Shown: positions 45,092 through 56,437 of the stretch, piece after piece
How the letters are laid out: every line of letters starts with the position of its first letter
How positions within the stretch are numbered: the first letter of the stretch is position 1
NCBI RefSeq assembly: GCF_905171765.1
Contig: NC_053393.1
Coordinates: 194,326,499-194,390,498 of the forward strand
DNA: 64,000 bases
Source: Bufo bufo
Lineage: Eukaryota; Chordata; Amphibia; Anura; Bufonidae
Reading direction: 5' to 3'
The notes under the pieces: model-generated
The model's database searches: none
What the model was told of the DNA's origin: nothing
Seen by the model: only the letters and a program-made list of their open reading frames with translations
Position numbers and translations under genes: made by a program

Positions 45092-45465
45092 TTAACCCCT
45101 TCCCGCCAATACAACGTAAAATTACGTTGGAATTGGAGGTTTAAAGATGGCGCCCTCTCATGAATGCAGTGGGCACCATAGTTGCCGGGTGCCTGCTGTT
45201 TTAAATAGCAGGCACCCAGGACTAATGTATGCGATAACATTGGTTGCATACATTTAACCTCACAGATGCCAAGGTAAAATGTGACCACAGCATCTGTGAG
45301 GTCAAAAACTGGGAGTGCGTGCTCCTGGCCGTGCATCGGTTCCCCTTAGCGAGGATCAGGGGAGCCGGATGTTGTGAGTGGCAGCCTCGATCCTCCTGAA
45401 TGGTCTGAGGCTGCTGCAGCTATGTTCCTAGTTGGCAAGGTTCCATAGGAATATAGTATAATATT

Positions 45466-47105
45466 CAGTTAGGTCCATATATTTTTGGACAGAGACAACA
45501 ATTTTCAAATTTTTGTTATGTATATTACCACAATGGATTTTGAACAAAACAATTCAGATACAGTTGAAGTTCAGACTTTCAGCTTTAATTCAGTGGGTGG
45601 AACAAAATGATTGCATAAAAATGTAAGGAATTAAATAATTTTTTTAAACTCAACACCTTCATTTCAGGGGATCAAAAGTAATTGGACAAATTAAATAATT
45701 GTAAATAAAATGTTGATTTCTAATACTTGGTTAAAAACCCTTTGTTGGCAATGACTGCCTGAAGTCTTGAACTCATGGACATCACCAGACGCTGTGTTTC
45801 CTCCTTTTTAATGCTCTGCCAGGTATTTACTGCAGCGGTTTTCAGTTGCTGTTTGTTTGTGGGCCTTTCTGTCTGAAGTTTAGTCTTTAACAAGTGAAAT
45901 GCATGCTCCATTGGGTTCAGATCAGGTGACTGATTTGGCCATTTCAAGAATATTCCACTTCTTTGCTTTAATAAACTCCTGGGTTGTTTTGGCTTTATGT
46001 TTTGGGTCATTGTCCATCTGTATTATAAAACGATGACCAATCAGTTTGGCTGCATTTGGCTAGATTTGACCACACAGTATGTCTCTGACAACCCAAGAAT
46101 TCATCTGGCTGCTTCTGTCCTGTGTCACATCATCAAGAAACACTAGGGACCCAGTGCCACTGGCAGCCATACATGCCCAAGCCATCACACTGCCTCTGCC
46201 ATGTTTTATGGATCATGAGCTGTACCATGCCTTTGCCATACTTTTTTCTTTCCATCATTCTGGTAGAGGTTGATCTTAATCTGTCCAAAGAATGTTCTTC
46301 CAGAAGTGTGCTGGTATTTTAAGATTTTTTTTTTAGCAAAGTCCGATCTAGCCTTCTTATTCTTGAGGCTTATGAGTGGCTTGCCCCGTGCAGTGAATCC
46401 TCTGTATTTACTTTCACGCAGTCTTCTCTTTATGGTAGATTTGGATATTGATAAGCCTGTATCCGGGAGAGTGTTGTTCACTTGGTTGGCTGTTGTGAAA
46501 GGGTTTCTCTTCACCATGGTAATTATTCTGCGATCATCCACCACTGTTGTCTTCTTTGGGTGTCTAGGTCTTTTTGCATTGTTGAGTTCACCAGTGCTTT
46601 CTCTCTCAGGATGTACCAAACTGTAGATGTTGCCACTCCTAATAGTATAGCAATTTCTCGGATGGGTTTTTTCTGTTTTCACAGATGAAGGATGGCTTGT
46701 TTCACCTGCATGGAGAGCTCCTTTGAGTGCATGTTTACTTCTCAACAAAATCTTCCATAATGCAAGCACCACACCTTATATTAACTCCAGGGCTTTTATG
46801 TGCTTAATTGAGAATAAAATAATGAAGGAATTGCCCACACCTGCCCATGAAACAGCCTTTGAGTCAGTTGTCCAATTACTTTTGGTCCCTTTAAAGACAG
46901 GGTGCCACATGTAAAGGGGCTGAAACTCCTAAACCCTTCATCCAATTTTAATTTTAGATGCCCTCAAATGAAAGCTAAAAGTCTGGACTTTATGTCCATG
47001 TCCATTATATACGGTAACTATAACTTGAATATGTTTTAGTAAACGGGTAAAAAAAAAAAAAACTCTAAATTTGTGTCATTGTCCAAATATATATGGACCT
47101 AACTG
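45466..47105 (-). mobile_element. Tc1/mariner element, broken, minus orientation
   Basis: Starts CAGTTAGGTCCATATATTTT and ends ATATATATGGACCTAACTG. The transposase remnants lie on the minus strand. Length is about 1640 bp. TA follows the right end, but the left end is preceded by TATAGTATAATATT, and the same 12 bases TATAGTATAATA also follow the right end. It interrupts the piggyBac-like repeat, so it is younger than that repeat. Confidence 0.9.
45720..46772 (-). pseudogene. Tc1-like transposase, several frameshifts
   Basis: Minus-strand pieces. At 46772-46206: KRPRHPKKTTVVDDRRII, GLSISKSTIKRRLRESK and a KINLYQNDGKKKVW segment. At 46010-45720: a C-terminal part with [19 protein letters not shown] and a terminal KGFLTKY. 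The first helix-turn-helix is out of frame. The region of the first Asp (ILWTD) is followed at once by a stop and a small deletion. The second Asp lies in a NDPKH-type segment read in another frame. The gene is dead by several independent lesions, so this copy looks older than the one at 48210. Confidence 0.88.
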
Positions 47106-47329
47106 TATAGTATAATACTAATGTATTGGGGTCTATAAGAGAAGCAATCTAATGATTGCTTGTTAAAGTTCCCTAAGGGAACTATTAAAAAGTTAAAAAA
47201 AACAAAAAAAAAACACGTTTATAATACTTTAAATCACCCTAATTTCCCTAGAATTAAAATAAAAATACATAAACAATTTTAAAAAATAAACATGGGCATT
47301 TTCACGTATTAACCCGTATTATTAAAATA

Positions 47330-47639
47330 CAGTGATCCCTCAGATACAATGGCCTTAGGATACAATATTTTCAACATACAGTGGTCTTTTTTGACCCATT
47401 GTAAGTTGAAACTAGACTCAGCATACAATGCCTGAGGTCAGATTCAACCAATCAAGGCCACTTCTCTGGTAAAATGACTGTATTAGTTGCTGGTTATCTG
47501 CTTATTTTTCTTAAATCTTCATTTTCTCTTATCTTGGATGACATTTTAGGGCTTTGGAACCGATTACTCAACTTACAATGGTTTCAACATACAATGGTTG
47601 TCCTGGAACCAATTAATATTGTATGTTGAGCGACCACTG
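47330..47639. repeat. pogo/Tigger-like MITE with TA target
   Basis: CAGTGATCCCTCAGATACAATGG at the left is mirrored by CATTGTATGTTGAGCGACCACTG-like sequence at the right, with TA at 47328-47329 and 47640-47641. It has repeated CAACATACAATGG motifs inside both ends. No transposase. The CAGTG start and TA target fit the Tc1/mariner/pogo superfamily. Confidence 0.7.
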
Positions 47640-48427
47640 TATAAAAATATTTATCCAAAACTGAGAAAAGGAAATAGAAAATCGAGATGGCCGATTCACC
47701 ATATTTTGGTTGCTTTACCTTCCTCAAAACAAATTAATAAAAGGTGATCAAAAAATCAATACACACCCCAAAATCAATCAATAAAAAGTACAGATCGCCC
47801 TGCAAAAAAATTATAGGGATCAGAATATGGCGATGTAAAGAAAAAATTATAATTTTTTCCCCAAAGTTTTTTATTTTTATTTTTTAGTATTAAAACGCAA
47901 AAAAATACCCATATCTGGTATCATTGTAATCGTACTGACCTGTAGAATAAAAGTAACAGGTTAGTTTTACTGCATTCATAGGAAACGCTGTAAAAAGAAA
48001 ACTGGCAGAATTGTGGTTTTTTTTTTCTAATTCCACCCTATTTAAAAATGTTTTCCCCACTTCCCACTACATTGTATGCAACCGTAAATGGTACCATTAG
48101 ATAGTATAACTTTCCCTGCAAAAAACAAGCTCTCATACGGCTATGTAAATATAAAAAAAAAAAGTTATGGCTTTGGAAATGCTGGGAGTGAAAAAAATAG
48201 AAAAATATACACTGCATGCAGAATTATTAGGCAAATGAGTATTTTGACCACATCATCCTCTTTATGCATGTTGTCTTACTCCAACCTGTATAGGTTTGAA
48301 AGCCTACTACCAATTAAGCATATTAGGTGATGTGCATCTCTGTAATGAGAAGGGGTGTGGTCTAATGACATCAACACCCTATATTAGGTGTGCATAATTA
48401 TTAGGCAACTTCCTTTCCTTTGGCAAA

Positions 48428-49443
48428 ATGGGTCAAAAGAAGGACTTGACAGGCTCAGAAAAGTCAAAAATAGTGAGATATCTTGCAGAGGGATGCAGCA
48501 CTCTTAAAATTGCAAAGCTTCTGAAGCGTGATCATCGAACAATCAAGCGTTTCATTCAAAATAGTCAACAGGTCGCAAGAAGCGTGTAGAAAAACCAAGG
48601 CGCAAAATAACTGCCCATGAACTGAGAAAAGTCAAGCGTGCAGCTGCCAAGATGCCACTTGCCACCAGTTTGGCCATATTTCAGAGCTGCAACATCACTG
48701 GAGTGCCCAAAAGCACAAGGTGTGCAATACTCAGAGACATGGCCAAGGTAAGAAAGGCTGAAAGACGACCACCACTGAACAAGACACACAAGCTGAAACG
48801 TCAAGACTGGGCCAAGAAATATCTCAAGACTGATTTTTCTAAGGTTTTATGGACTGATGAAATGAGAGTGAGTCTTGATGGGCCAGATGGATGGGCCCGT
48901 GGCTGGACTGGTAAAGGGCAGAGAGCTCCAGTCCGACTCAGACGCCAGCAAGGTGGAGGTGGAGTACTGGTTTGGGCTTGTATCATCAAAGATGAGCTTG
49001 TGGGGCCTTTTCGGGTTGAGGATGGAGTCAAGCTCAACTCCCAGTCCTACTGCCAGTTTCTGGAAGACACCTTCTTCAAGCAGTGGTACAGGAAGAAGTC
49101 TGCATCCTTCAAGAAAAACATGATTTTCATGCAGGACAATGCTCCATCACACGCGTCCAAGTACTCCACAGCGTGGCTGGCAAGAAAGGGTATAAAAGAA
49201 GAAAATCTAATGACATGGCCTCCTTGTTCACCTGATCGGAACCCCATTGAGAACCTGTGGTCCATCATCAAATGTGAGATTTACAAGGAGGGAAAACAGT
49301 ACACCTCTCTGAACAGTATCTGGGAGGCTGTGGTTGCTGCTGCACGCAATGTTGATGGTGAACAGATCAAAACACTGACAGAATCCATGGATGGCAGGCT
49401 TTTGAGTGTCCTTGCAAAGAAAGGTGGCTATATTGGTCACTGA
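48428..49443 (+). pseudogene. Tc1/mariner transposase, DD37E, one 1-bp frameshift
   Basis: Starts MGQKKDLTGSEKSKIVRYLA and contains a helix-turn-helix (IAKLLKRDHRTIKRFI). At 48571-48572 one G appears to be missing: the frame reads into a stop at 48587, but the next frame continues GRKKRVEKPRRKI to the end without interruption (about 338 codons, normal length). Catalytic residues: VLWTDEMRVSL (first Asp), IFMQDNAPSHA (second Asp), SPDRNPIENLW (Glu). There are 37 residues between the second Asp and Glu, so DD37E, unlike the DD34E copies nearby. It ends KKGGYIGH. The single lesion suggests recent activity. Confidence 0.92.
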
Positions 49444-49674
49444 TTTGTTTTTGTTTTGTTTTTGAATGTCAGAAATGTATATTTGTGAATGTTGAGATGT
49501 TATATTGGTTTCACTGGTAAAAATAAATAATTGAAATGGGTATATATTTGTTTTTTGTTAAGTTGCCTAATAATTATGCACCGTAATAGTCACCTGCACA
49601 CACAGATATCCCCCTAAAATAGCTAAAACTAAAAACAAACTAAAAACTACTTCCACAAATATTCAGCTTTGATA

Positions 49675-50387
49675 TTAAAGGGTTTCTGTCACCCCATTAA
49701 ACAGTTTTTTTTTTTTTCATTAATAATAATCCCTATAGTGCGATCTCTTGATACATAATAAAATTAATCATTTTGATTCAGTAGATTTAGCTAAAAAACG
49801 ATTTTTAAAATATGCTAATTACCTTGCTACCAGCAAGTAGGGCGGCTACTTGCTGGTAGCTGCCGCATCCTCCGTTCGTAATAACGCCCCCTCGGCATGC
49901 TGATTGACAGGGCCAGGGAAGGGAATCCTTCTCTGCTGGCGCTGTTCGAATTCGAAATCTCGCGCCTGCGCTGTACCTGGCTTCAATCGGCGCAGGCGCA
50001 CTGAGAGGCGGCCGCTCGCTCGACCGCTCCATCCTCAATGCGCCTGCGTCGATGACGTCATCGCATACACCCGGAAGAGAAGACGCCGGCGCGCAGGCGC
50101 GAGATTTCGAATTCGAACAGCGCCAGCAGAGAAGGATTCCCTTCCCTGGCCCTGTCAATCAGCATGCCGAGGGGGCGTTATTACAAACGGAGGATGCGGC
50201 AGCTAACAGCAAGTAGCCGCCCTACTTGCTGGTAGCAAGGTAATTAGCATATTTTAAAAATAGTTTTTTAGCTAAATCTACTGAATCAAAATGATTAATT
50301 TTATTATGTATCAAGAGATCGCACTATAGGGATTATTATTAATGAAAAAAAAAAAAACTGTTTAATGGGGTGACAGAAACCCTTTAA
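49675..50387. repeat. T2-like foldback element, 713 bp, TTAA target
   Basis: TTAAAGGGTTTCTGTCACCCC at the left and GGGGTGACAGAAACCCTTTAA at the right. The arms of roughly 300 bp are nearly identical, including poly-T/poly-A tracts and the pair GCTGTTCGAATTCGAAATC and its complement. The GC-rich spacer near 49985-50080 has GCGCCTGCGC-type repeats. Both arms encode the same short frame because they are copies, not because they are genes. It sits inside the right terminal repeat of the DD37E element. Confidence 0.9.
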
Positions 50388-50584
50388 TGAGTTTTTTGGG
50401 TTCATTGAGAACATGGTTGTTGTTCAATAATAAAATTAATCCTCAAAAATACAACTTGCCTAATAATTCTGCACTCCCTGTATATATATATTGGAAAAAT
50501 CCCCTGGTCTTAAAAGGGTTAATGATACTTTATTTTACCATATTGCTGGTATTTTATGACTGCGACATTGAACATTAGTTATGT

Positions 50585-50820
50585 GCAGCACGGTGGCTCA
50601 GTGGCTAATTCTGTTGCTGGTAAAATCTGCATGGAGTTTGAATGTTCTCCTCGTGTTTGTGTGAGTTTCTTTTGGGTACTCCAATTTCCTTGCACACTCA
50701 AAAAACATACAGATGGGTTCATTTGGAATTTACATTGTAATTCCCAGTGGAGACAGTGAGATATGCCAATCTATGTACAGTGTTGTACAATATGAGATGC
50801 TATATAAATGAGTAAAAGAT
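50585..50820 (+). repeat. tRNA-derived SINE, internally deleted
   Basis: CACGGTGGCTCAGTGGCTAA contains an A-box-like motif (TGGCTCAGTGG). It is followed by CTGCATGGAGTTTGAATGTTCTCC and TTCTTTTGGGTACTCCAATTTCC, a body seen in fish and amphibian SINEs, ending TATATAAATGAGTAAA. The expected B box (GGTTCGAATCC-type) between them is missing, so it should be silent for Pol III. The family is from memory and uncertain. Confidence 0.6.
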
Positions 50821-51411
50821 GTAATTGTGAGGACCACCAAAAGTCTTCTCTGATCAGGAGACCTGCATCTCATGGAACTGCTAACAAAGGTACAACAGCT
50901 GAGCCTGTTCATTTATAGTGGTGGCCTATGCTGGAATCTTTCGGTTGTAAAGCCATTGTAGTCAATGGTCTGAAAGCATCTAATACTGTATCTCCAAGTG
51001 AAGCTGTTAGGAGCCAAAGGTTGCTGCAGAACCTGTGTTCTAGGGATCATCAGGGGTCTCAGTCCTGGATGCCCAATAAACATCAGAAGATACAATCAAA
51101 TAGACAGAGGTGTACACTTAGGGTGTCTTAACACGCAACAGAATTTCTACAACTGAAATCGGTTACATTCATCTAAATGGGGATGCTTTGGTGGCAAGAA
51201 CGTGGATTTCTGCAAGCCCCATTCAGGTGAATGGAAGTTTGTTGTAACAAAATCTGCTGTTGTGTCCACCATTAAAGATAAGTAATGAGATGATTTCCTT
51301 CAAAGAAAAAAAGTGTGTATAGCAGCACAGCGAAAAAAATTATAAATGGAACCTTTTCTTGTGGTGGTGCCAGCCGTGTTGGGAGCCAGTCTGAAGTTCC
51401 CCCTTGGATGC
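50821..51411. other. Non-coding stretch, no clear feature
   Basis: Ordinary sequence with no defined repeat ends or genes. Confidence 0.4.
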
Positions 51412-51614
51412 GTCATATATGAAAAACCGCAGCACTCACTTGTTTTCAATTCTGTAGAATTTATTTCACCAACAACAATGCGACGTTTCGACCGTAGCGG
51501 TCTTTCTCAAGCAACTTGAGAAAGACAGCTACGGTCGAAACGTTGCATTGTTGTTGGTGAAATAGATTCTACAGAATTGAAGACAAGTGAGTGCTGCGGT
51601 TTTTCATATATGAT
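51412..51614. repeat. Inverted repeat pair with CGAAACG-type motif
   Basis: About 100-bp arms meet at about 51513. The left arm begins CATATATGAAAAACCGCAGC and the right arm ends GCTGCGGTTTTTCATATATG. Each arm has TTGAGAAAGAC next to the centre and GGTCGAAACGTTGCATTG or its complement beyond it. The arms are nearly identical apart from small gaps. The motif order resembles a degraded hammerhead-type terminal sequence of a retroelement in head-to-head form; this is only a resemblance. Confidence 0.7.
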
Positions 51615-53271
51615 GGTTTCATTCAAAGGCGTTGTCTCATCTCAGCCAAATCGCCAGGATATGCCATCAGATAGGTGCTGGTCCCACCTCTAGGACCCAC
51701 GCTTGTCTCTAGAACAGTTTCTCCCTGAAGTGAAGGAGAGCACACCACGCAACTGAGGCCGCCTTCCATTCACCACTATAGAAGTCCTGAAAATAGACAA
51801 GTGTTAGCCCAGGTTTTTCCGATAGTCCCATAGATGAATGGAGAGTTGGTCGTGCGTTTGCGGGGCACCCTCCATTCACCACTATAGGACTCCTGAAAAA
51901 AGATGTGCATGCTCTCTCGGCTATTTTTAAAACTCTTAGCCATGAATGGAGAGTACACATGCGCAGTCTTCACATTGAGGACCCTGTTCAGGACATCGGA
52001 GCGAGTACCAGAGGTGGCCTAATAGTATGTCACCAAAGTCTAAGATGGGCCAACTTTTGAACGATCTTGAGCCAAAAAGCTTAAAATCCGTATGTAAAAA
52101 CGTAAAATTATTATTTTTTTAACCCTGCAATATCTGACACCAAAACGACCATAAGGTCCATATAGTAGTATACAAAGTAACGTAAGACTCTTGGAGACCC
52201 GTGTGTCATTTCTGGCAGTCTGTGAGTTGCTGGGCTTACTTAAGCGCTTTGTGCATTTTTGGGATTTTTCTGGCTTGTGTGTATTTGTGTATTGTATACA
52301 TTGCATAACATGTAATGGAAACTGTTAACATTGTTACCACATTGGCGTGTATATTGTATGTTCAAGAAATTGCCTGTGGTTATGTATTAAACATTTATTA
52401 AACATTCTTAATTTATCCTGGTTGGAGTTTAAATATTTGCTGGTCCCAGCTTCACACTTACAGTGAAACGTAAGTGCAATATTTCTTTCCGCCAGCAGAT
52501 GGCCACAGTTCCCTGTCACATCTGCACTTAGGACATTTCCCCCTTGTAAGTAAATCAGCTCGGGAAGGTTGAGTTACTGTGAATGAGTTGACCCAGACAT
52601 TTTTCTTCCTTCATGAGCTCACTCATCTCTATTCTCAAATTTTTTTAAATAACTTTCAGACTATTGAACTATCTAATTGTTCGTCTTTGTGGCGATACAT
52701 TTAACACTTTAGCATTTTTGCACATTAACATTTTAAAACCGTAAAAAGGACTACAAATGGCGTAGATATTTTATCCTGGCACTAGACCGATGATATAGTT
52801 TGGTCTTTTGTGTGCAAATAAACATATACAGAAGTGCTTTCTTGTAATCCATTATTTTGCAAAATTTACAGATACAGATGTAGTAGCACTGAGTTTGTTG
52901 TGTTACTTAAGACTACGTTAAATCTACATCATGATTTATAATTCCTTGAGTTATCTAATGCAATGCCAGTGAACTGTAAAGAGCTGAAGGACAAACCCAG
53001 CTCTGCTGAATAATACTAATAATAAGTATTTTATATACCTGTAGCTGGTACATGGGGCATGAAAAAGACTTGCACTGTGAGCATCAGGTATTAGTATTGA
53101 AACTTGTGCTGTGCTGCAGAGCTCACTATCTGATGGATTATTCTTTGTATTTTTAGTGTTTTTTGCCTCATATGAGTTGTGTCTGTCTAGCAGACCAATC
53201 AAGGCTATGTATGATATAGCCTGCTATGCGGTTTTACTTTGACATGACTATATGGTCAGTTTTGGTCATGA
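51615..53271. other. Non-coding stretch with T2-like remnants
   Basis: 51630-52040 contains CCATTCACCACTATAG twice (51770 and 51872) and reads like the interior of an old T2-type MITE, but ends are not clear. 52050-53270 is plain AT-rich sequence. Confidence 0.4.
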
Positions 53272-53687
53272 CTAGGGATGAGCGAATTTCATGTTTATGA
53301 AATTCGTTTGCGCTTTGTTTGGTGGTAAAAGCAGAATTGCGTTATGGATTCCGTTACCATGGACCATAATGCAATTCTATGACGGAATGCATAACGGAAT
53401 GCATTTAGAGGCATTCCGTTATTCATTCTGTCATAATAGAAGTCTATGACCAGCATAACGGATCCGTCCTGTTTCCGGTATGCAGGAGAGGACTCCCCTG
53501 CATAACGGCAACGAAACAGAACGGATCTGTTTTGCAGCCCATAGAATTCTATTATGACGGAATGAATAACGGAATGCCTCTAAAGGCATTCCGTCACAGA
53601 ATTGCGTTATGGTCCGTGATAACAGAATCGATAACGCAATTCTGCTTTTACCACCAAACAAATTTCATGAAATTCGCTCTTCTCTTG
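53272..53687. repeat. Foldback MITE, GATGAGCGAATTTCA ends, copy 2
   Basis: CTAGGGATGAGCGAATTTCATG at the left is mirrored by CATGAAATTCGCTCTTCTCTTG at the right. Internal blocks GCGTTATGGATTCCGTTACC and its complement, CATAACGGATCCGTCC and others match copy 1 at 1290-1680. The left boundary retains CTAG. Confidence 0.85.
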
Positions 53688-53764
53688 TTATGACCATTGG
53701 TGATGAAAACTATGTATATTTAATATATTGTATGTATGTGTTTGTGTACATGTCTGTGTGTGTG

Positions 53765-53770
53765 TATGTA

Positions 53771-53812
<42 letters not shown>
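53765..53812. repeat. TA microsatellite
   Basis: Almost uninterrupted TA dinucleotides with one ACA interruption, preceded by a TGTGTATG-rich tract from about 53728. Confidence 0.95.
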
Positions 53813-55117
53813 AAATAGTTTTTTTCTCAAGGGAATTCGAGATGTTGCAACTTTTGAATCATCATTTTGTCTTTGTTTCTAATGATTCAGATTGTATTAA
53901 CAAATATTAGCAAATAATTAACATGTACAAAAATAGAGAGTGTTTGTTTTATTCCGGTTGTATTTATTGTTCCGATAGGTGAACCTGTGTTTTGTTCAGT
54001 TTGCAAACCTTAAAAACTCCATCCATTGCCATTTCTCACCTATCCACCGATGCCGCTCCGTGAACGTGCTCTTAATAGGAGGTTCACTGCCATTCCAGCA
54101 ATCAGTGTGGACCTCCAGCAATCTGACGTTAGAAGCCTCTCCCCTGAGCTGGAGTACCCCTTTAGGCTTGGGAAGCTCTTCTTTGTCCATTGAGAATAAT
54201 TATTTCTTACTCTCAGCTTCATCTATAACAAGTCATGTACATTTGTGGATTTTGTGCGGAGGTTTTTAGTTGACTTTACTGCACAGCAGACATAGCAGCA
54301 ATTTATTTTATCGTGTTTTTTTGTCTTTTCTTTTGAAGTCAGCTAATTTTACCAGTGTTCTGCTCTAAAGTTCATATTCACCTCTTGTTAGTCCCTAGGG
54401 GATGCATCAACCTTACACTGATTTGTCCCTACCCAATTCCACCTTTGTCCTCTTGACAAGGACAGATAGGGCTCCGTTCTTGTATATGCTAAGCTTCAGC
54501 TAAACATTTTCATGTTGTAAGCTTTGTTTGCGCCTCCTTGCAGGTTTTTCTATTCTTGTGGGGCTCATTTTAATGATCATGTACAGCTCACGTGTTGGTG
54601 GCAGGGTCACTTTGGCGCTCACCCTCCACCTAAATCCTCAACCCTGCAATAAAGTGAAACGTATAGGTTTTGAGTAGTTTTTGTGTTGTTTTTGTCTATA
54701 ATAGTGAAGCATTGTCCAGACTTTTTTTTTTTTTTTTTTATTACATTTTGCTTTATTTGCATGTAAGTTGTATGTAATAATTCTTCTTCACACCTTTGTA
54801 TAGTCTGTCTCCTGCTGCAAGCATGCCAGATATTTCTCTTCACCACAGGAACCACTGTGTGTGTTTTACTCATCAGAGTAAGGACAGTAAGTTACTGCTT
54901 GCAAGTACCAAGGGATTTCTGCCCTTTAATATTTGTTGTGCTGAAATAGCTGAACAAATGACTTGCCTTTAAGGAACAAATCCATTTGACCCCGCTATGA
55001 GAAGGCAATATTGTAAATGTACTAAAAGACAGGGAGCACATATTATTAGAGTGTAAACTGGATCAGCTCTGATGGTTTGACTCTTTCCTCCCATGGTAAG
55101 TTTAGTTGAAAGCTGAG

Positions 55118-55148
<31 letters not shown>

Positions 55149-56437
55149 TATATATTCCACATCTTTTAAGATTTGTGAATAAAGATATTCGAGGACATTT
55201 AGGACAATTTGGTGGCTTAGAACGCTAGCTATGGAGTGGCTAGCATTAATAAGATTACAGCAACTGCTGGTTTCCTAAGCACCAGAGTAGTGTCAGCCAC
55301 CTTGGGGATTACCTGACCATTCTGACAACGCAGCTGTGACAAAGGTGGCGCCTAGGGGGCAATTTAGGACAAGGCACAGCATATACGATAATAAGTCCCA
55401 GTAGCACCTTAATGAAGCAGGGAATGGGTAGAAGGGGAAATTAGGAAGTTAACAGTTTCTGTTCACTGAACGTGACAGTTGCACTGGACTGGAATAGTCT
55501 GCTCTTTCTTTTATGTTTTAGGTGTTTACCTTGAAGCGCTTTCTTTTACTGATCGCCGAAGACGTGACTTTGGTAAAATCGTATTTGTTTCCTATCAAAT
55601 AGTAAATCATCCCTAGTTCAGATATTTAGAAATGCTGTCAATTAAATGATGAATTTACTTTAATTCTGTTTTATGTTTTATGATTTTTTTTTCCCCCTCT
55701 TGTGAAATGCTAAACTATTTAATATTCTAATACACATTTAGTATTAGTGATTTGGATTCTTTTTGCAGACAACATGTTTTCTTTTTTGTGAATCGGTGCG
55801 GAAAGCGAGCAGCAAAATCAGTTTATTCAGCATTATATCGGCTTTTGTATTAGGGCATTCGATTTGTTTGTGTTATCCAGTGTGCATGGTGTGTTCCAGG
55901 AGCCTACTTACCTGTTGTTGTTTCTTTTACTGCCTGTTAAAAACATGTTTTTTCATGTTACACACGTTTTTTGCAAACATTTTTTCTGGTGCTTTTTTTT
56001 TTTTTTTTTTACAGATGTCTGATATTCGTTTTTCCCCCCAGCCATATTTTTTTTTTCTATAGCAAGAGCATGTGTGATTAAAAAAATAAATAAAACCCTA
56101 AAAACACACAAGCAAAAAAACTAATATCTGAAGCACCAAAAAAAAAAAGAGCAGCAGAAAAAACGATATGTAAAACCAGCCATAAAGGGAATATCTGACC
56201 TTATCAGGTTCAAACCCCAATAGTCGTAACCTGCGACCAGTTAAAAAAACCTCACTAGTCCAGCTGTTTCCATGCTGCTGCCCCGTTCCCGGCGGGCACT
56301 GGGAGCAGCCAGAAATGGAGTGGCATGGATTACGACCATTGGGGTTGTTCGCTGCTAAGCCTGACAACTTATTCTGTCATGACCCCACTACATGTCATTG
56401 ACCCCTCTTATTTCGGCAGGACTAGCTGACCATCTAA
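53813..56437. other. Non-coding stretch with microsatellites
   Basis: Contains a T tract at about 54722-54738, an AT microsatellite at 55120-55142 and T/A-rich tracts near 55990-56150. No exon or complete mobile element is recognised. Confidence 0.4.

Larger units (their letters stand above)
48210..50480 (+). mobile_element. Tc1/mariner DD37E element, nearly intact, MITE-interrupted
   Basis: Ends CACTGCATGCAGAATTATTA and TAATAATTCTGCACTCCCTG, with TA next to both. TGCA(G/T)AATTATTAGGCAA occurs twice at the left (48216 and 48393), and its complement occurs twice at the right (49560-49580 and 50454-50473), an IR/DR arrangement. The right pair is about 890 bp apart instead of about 180 because a 713-bp foldback sits between them. 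Without it the element is about 1.56 kb. One frameshift in the transposase is the only coding lesion seen. Confidence 0.93.
45092..50522 (+). repeat. piggyBac-like repeat with three nested elements
   Basis: TTAACCCCTTCCCGCC at 45092 and AAAAGGGTTAA ending at 50522 give TTAA targets with CCC/GGG termini. Removing the insertions at 45466-47105, 47330-47639 and 48210-50480 leaves about 1.2 kb that aligns in pieces with the intact repeat at 18379-19371: CCATAGGAA, AGCAATCTAATGATTGC and TGTAATCGTACTGACC blocks are in the same order. No transposase of its own. Confidence 0.75.

Noticed and set aside
49805..50206. Two similar open frames on opposite strands
   Set aside because: They are the two arms of one foldback element and encode the same short peptide start for that reason. 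There is no known protein family.
53609..53910. Frames rich in Tyr and Ile
   Set aside because: They translate the TA microsatellite and its TGTGTATG flank.
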